A DNA stretch of 5,638 bases from Bacteroidota bacterium (lineage in GTDB: Bacteria > Bacteroidota > Bacteroidia > Bacteroidales > PXBB01): the NCBI GenBank assembly GCA_022708385.1, contig JAKIYU010000180.1:1-5638 (forward strand). Reading direction: 5' to 3'. Position numbers and translations under genes: made by a program. The notes under the pieces are model-generated. The model saw only the letters and a list, made by a program, of their open reading frames with translations. It did no database searches and was not told where the DNA came from. Position 1 is the first letter of the stretch. The number at the start of each line of letters is the position of its first letter. Positions 4,150-5,638 of this stretch are shown in pieces.

Positions 4150-5638
4150 ATGAACAGAACCCCTTTATTAATTGCAGCTCTTTTGTTTTTTACTTTTTTC
4201 ACACAAAGCATCGCTCAAAACCCTACTTTCAGGAAGAGTTATGATGTGACACTTTTCGATATTGCGGGGGGTATGGTACAGGCCCCTTCGGGCGACTATG
4301 TGTTTGCAGGCGGTGGTATTCAGGCCGTATTAACCGACATTAACAGCTCTGGTGTGGTGCAATGGTCGAAAAACTATAATTCAGGTTTTGTGGCGCAGTT
4401 CAATGATATTAAGAGAGTAAGTACAGGGGGATATATAATGTGTGGCTCTTCGTCGAGCAATGGTGCAATACTTATCCGTGTTGATGCCAGCGGAAACCTG
4501 ACGTGGTCGATGAGATACCAGTATCCTGACGGGGGCGGGCACAGTTCGAGCGAAAATGCTAACGCTGTCATAGAAACCTCTGATGGCGGATTTCTTGTCG
4601 GCGGAAGCGTTGACTATTTCTGGGATGGCGTAAGCGCCAGTACCATTGATTCTACTTGCGCCATGGCATTTAAGGTAAACTCAAGCGGAACACTTATCTG
4701 GAACAAAGTGTGGACCTTAACTAATACAACAAAAGCCGATGAACACTTTATTAACGATGTGGCTGAATCCAGCGACGGGTATTTCTTTGTAGGTGAATCG
4801 GCCGATGAAACGCAATCGTACAATTCAGACGGGGACCTGCCCAGGCAAGCCCTTTTAATTAAAACTGATAAATCGGGTGCTACGCAATACATCAGAAGGT
4901 GGGGTGGTAGTTCCACATCGCAGGGGATAAATTCGGCTATAACGCTTACCACCGGTGCCAATGCCGGCAAAATATTACTGGGAGGCTACGATGATTTGCA
5001 TGCCTTTCTTATTACTGTGAACGGTACAGGGGCAACACCTACCATGGGCTCTTTTAACAGAAGAATAAACGGCAGCACCATGGGATATACCTATGTACTG
5101 ACTGATATCATGGAAAACAGCGATGGTAACTATTCGTTTCTAGGCACCCGCATAGCTTTTCTTTCAGTATCGCTGAATACAATTATTGTAAAAATAAATG
5201 CTTCATCAGGTGCTCCGATCTTTGGCAAAGACTACGCACCAATAGGCCTGTCGTCAATTATTCCGAGAGGGGGTATTGCTTCCGACGGGGGGTACTTTAC
5301 CAGCCAGTTAGACCAGCAGTTAACAGGTTTTAATTTTAATGTTATCCGCACCGATGCCTCTGGCAATATCGGAAGCTCTGCAACCGGATGTGTACCCACT
5401 GATTTCAGCCCGGGAACAACAACCTATTCGCCTTCCCTCAGCACTCCGGCCAGTGCAGAATATACTTCAATGACAGCTTCATCGACTACTCCTGTAATAT
5501 CAAATATAACTGTAACCCAGACATTGCATTGTCTTGCCTGTGTGCCACCAGCTGCAGCAACTACTGTTACAGCCACGCCTAACCCTATATGTACGGGACA
5601 ATCTACGTCCATAACTGCCAGTGGACCGGCAACCAACG
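4150..5638 (+). CDS. Large secreted repeat protein: beta-propeller-like N-terminus entering Ig-like repeats (3' end outside window)
   Basis: The frame from ATG 4150 stays open to the right edge (496 complete codons, no stop). Residues 1-22 are a signal peptide (MNRTPLLIAALLFFTFFTQS, then IA-QNPT). The body repeats two linked patterns. The first is a 'G(G/D)Y(I/V/F)..GG' strand at about 48, 93, 146, 209, 273, 326 and 380. The second is '(L/F)I(K/R).D.SG...W' at about 61, 108, 173, 236, 286, 345 and 398. Seven units suggest a seven-bladed beta-propeller of the sort common in Bacteroidota surface proteins. From about 413 the sequence becomes rich in Thr, Ser, Pro and Ala with Cys residues, and 'TTVTATPNPICTGQSTSITA' (471-490) is a typical start of an Ig-like/PKD-like repeat. 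A T9SS sorting or gliding-motility-type C-terminal domain is expected downstream but not seen. The likely role is a cell-surface or adhesin-like protein; the ligand is unknown. Minus-strand frames here (4374-4571, 4614-4970, 5424-5636) are shadows. Confidence 0.88.
   Translation, partial: MNRTPLLIAALLFFTFFTQSIAQNPTFRKSYDVTLFDIAGGMVQAPSGDYVFAGGGIQAVLTDINSSGVVQWSKNYNSGFVAQFNDIKRVSTGGYIMCGSSSSNGAILIRVDASGNLTWSMRYQYPDGGGHSSSENANAVIETSDGGFLVGGSVDYFWDGVSASTIDSTCAMAFKVNSSGTLIWNKVWTLTNTTKADEHFINDVAESSDGYFFVGESADETQSYNSDGDLPRQALLIKTDKSGATQYIRRWGGSSTSQGINSAITLTTGANAGKILLGGYDDLHAFLITVNGTGATPTMGSFNRRINGSTMGYTYVLTDIMENSDGNYSFLGTRIAFLSVSLNTIIVKINASSGAPIFGKDYAPIGLSSIIPRGGIASDGGYFTSQLDQQLTGFNFNVIRTDASGNIGSSATGCVPTDFSPGTTTYSPSLSTPASAEYTSMTASSTTPVISNITVTQTLHCLACVPPAAATTVTATPNPICTGQSTSITASGPATN

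Overview
The window looks like a piece of a Bacteroidota chromosome (Flavobacteriia, Bacteroidia or a related class). The evidence is a secreted protein ending in a type IX secretion (T9SS) C-terminal sorting domain, a second large secreted protein with beta-propeller-like repeats running into Ig-like sequence, -7 promoter elements of the TAnnTTTG kind, and little use of Shine-Dalgarno sites. No rRNA, tRNA or CRISPR array was seen.

The left part (1 to about 2272) is AT-rich and has the character of an accessory region. It begins with the N-terminus of an IS1634/IS4-like transposase on the minus strand, running off the left edge, with a well-formed promoter directly against its start codon and a 9-bp hairpin just upstream. 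Next comes a broken four-helix-bundle gene of the 23S rRNA intervening-sequence (S23/IVP) family, with two frameshifts, a stop codon and an apparent internal deletion. Then there is a short array of 7-bp repeats, followed by an intact DUF1016/YhcG-like PDDEXK nuclease gene (794-1810). Immediately behind it lies a decayed SLOG/DprA-like gene. Its N-terminus survives in a different frame and is interrupted by a stop and two probable 1-nt losses.

The right part (2262-5638) is visibly richer in G and C and holds two divergently transcribed cell-surface genes separated by 163 bp. On the minus strand is an intact 574-residue FG-GAP/VCBS repeat protein with a signal peptide and a T9SS type A sorting domain. 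On the plus strand is a secreted protein of at least 496 residues with a seven-fold 'GGY(I/F)..GG ... K.D.SGN..W' repeat, probably a beta-propeller, entering an Ig-like region where the window ends.

The nuclease and its two broken neighbours look like remains of a small mobile or defence-type cassette next to an IS, abutting a surface-protein locus with an 11-bp convergent overlap. I do not see a complete, clearly new system. The most informative signals are the two disguised pseudogenes around an intact nuclease, and the promoter and repeat architecture.
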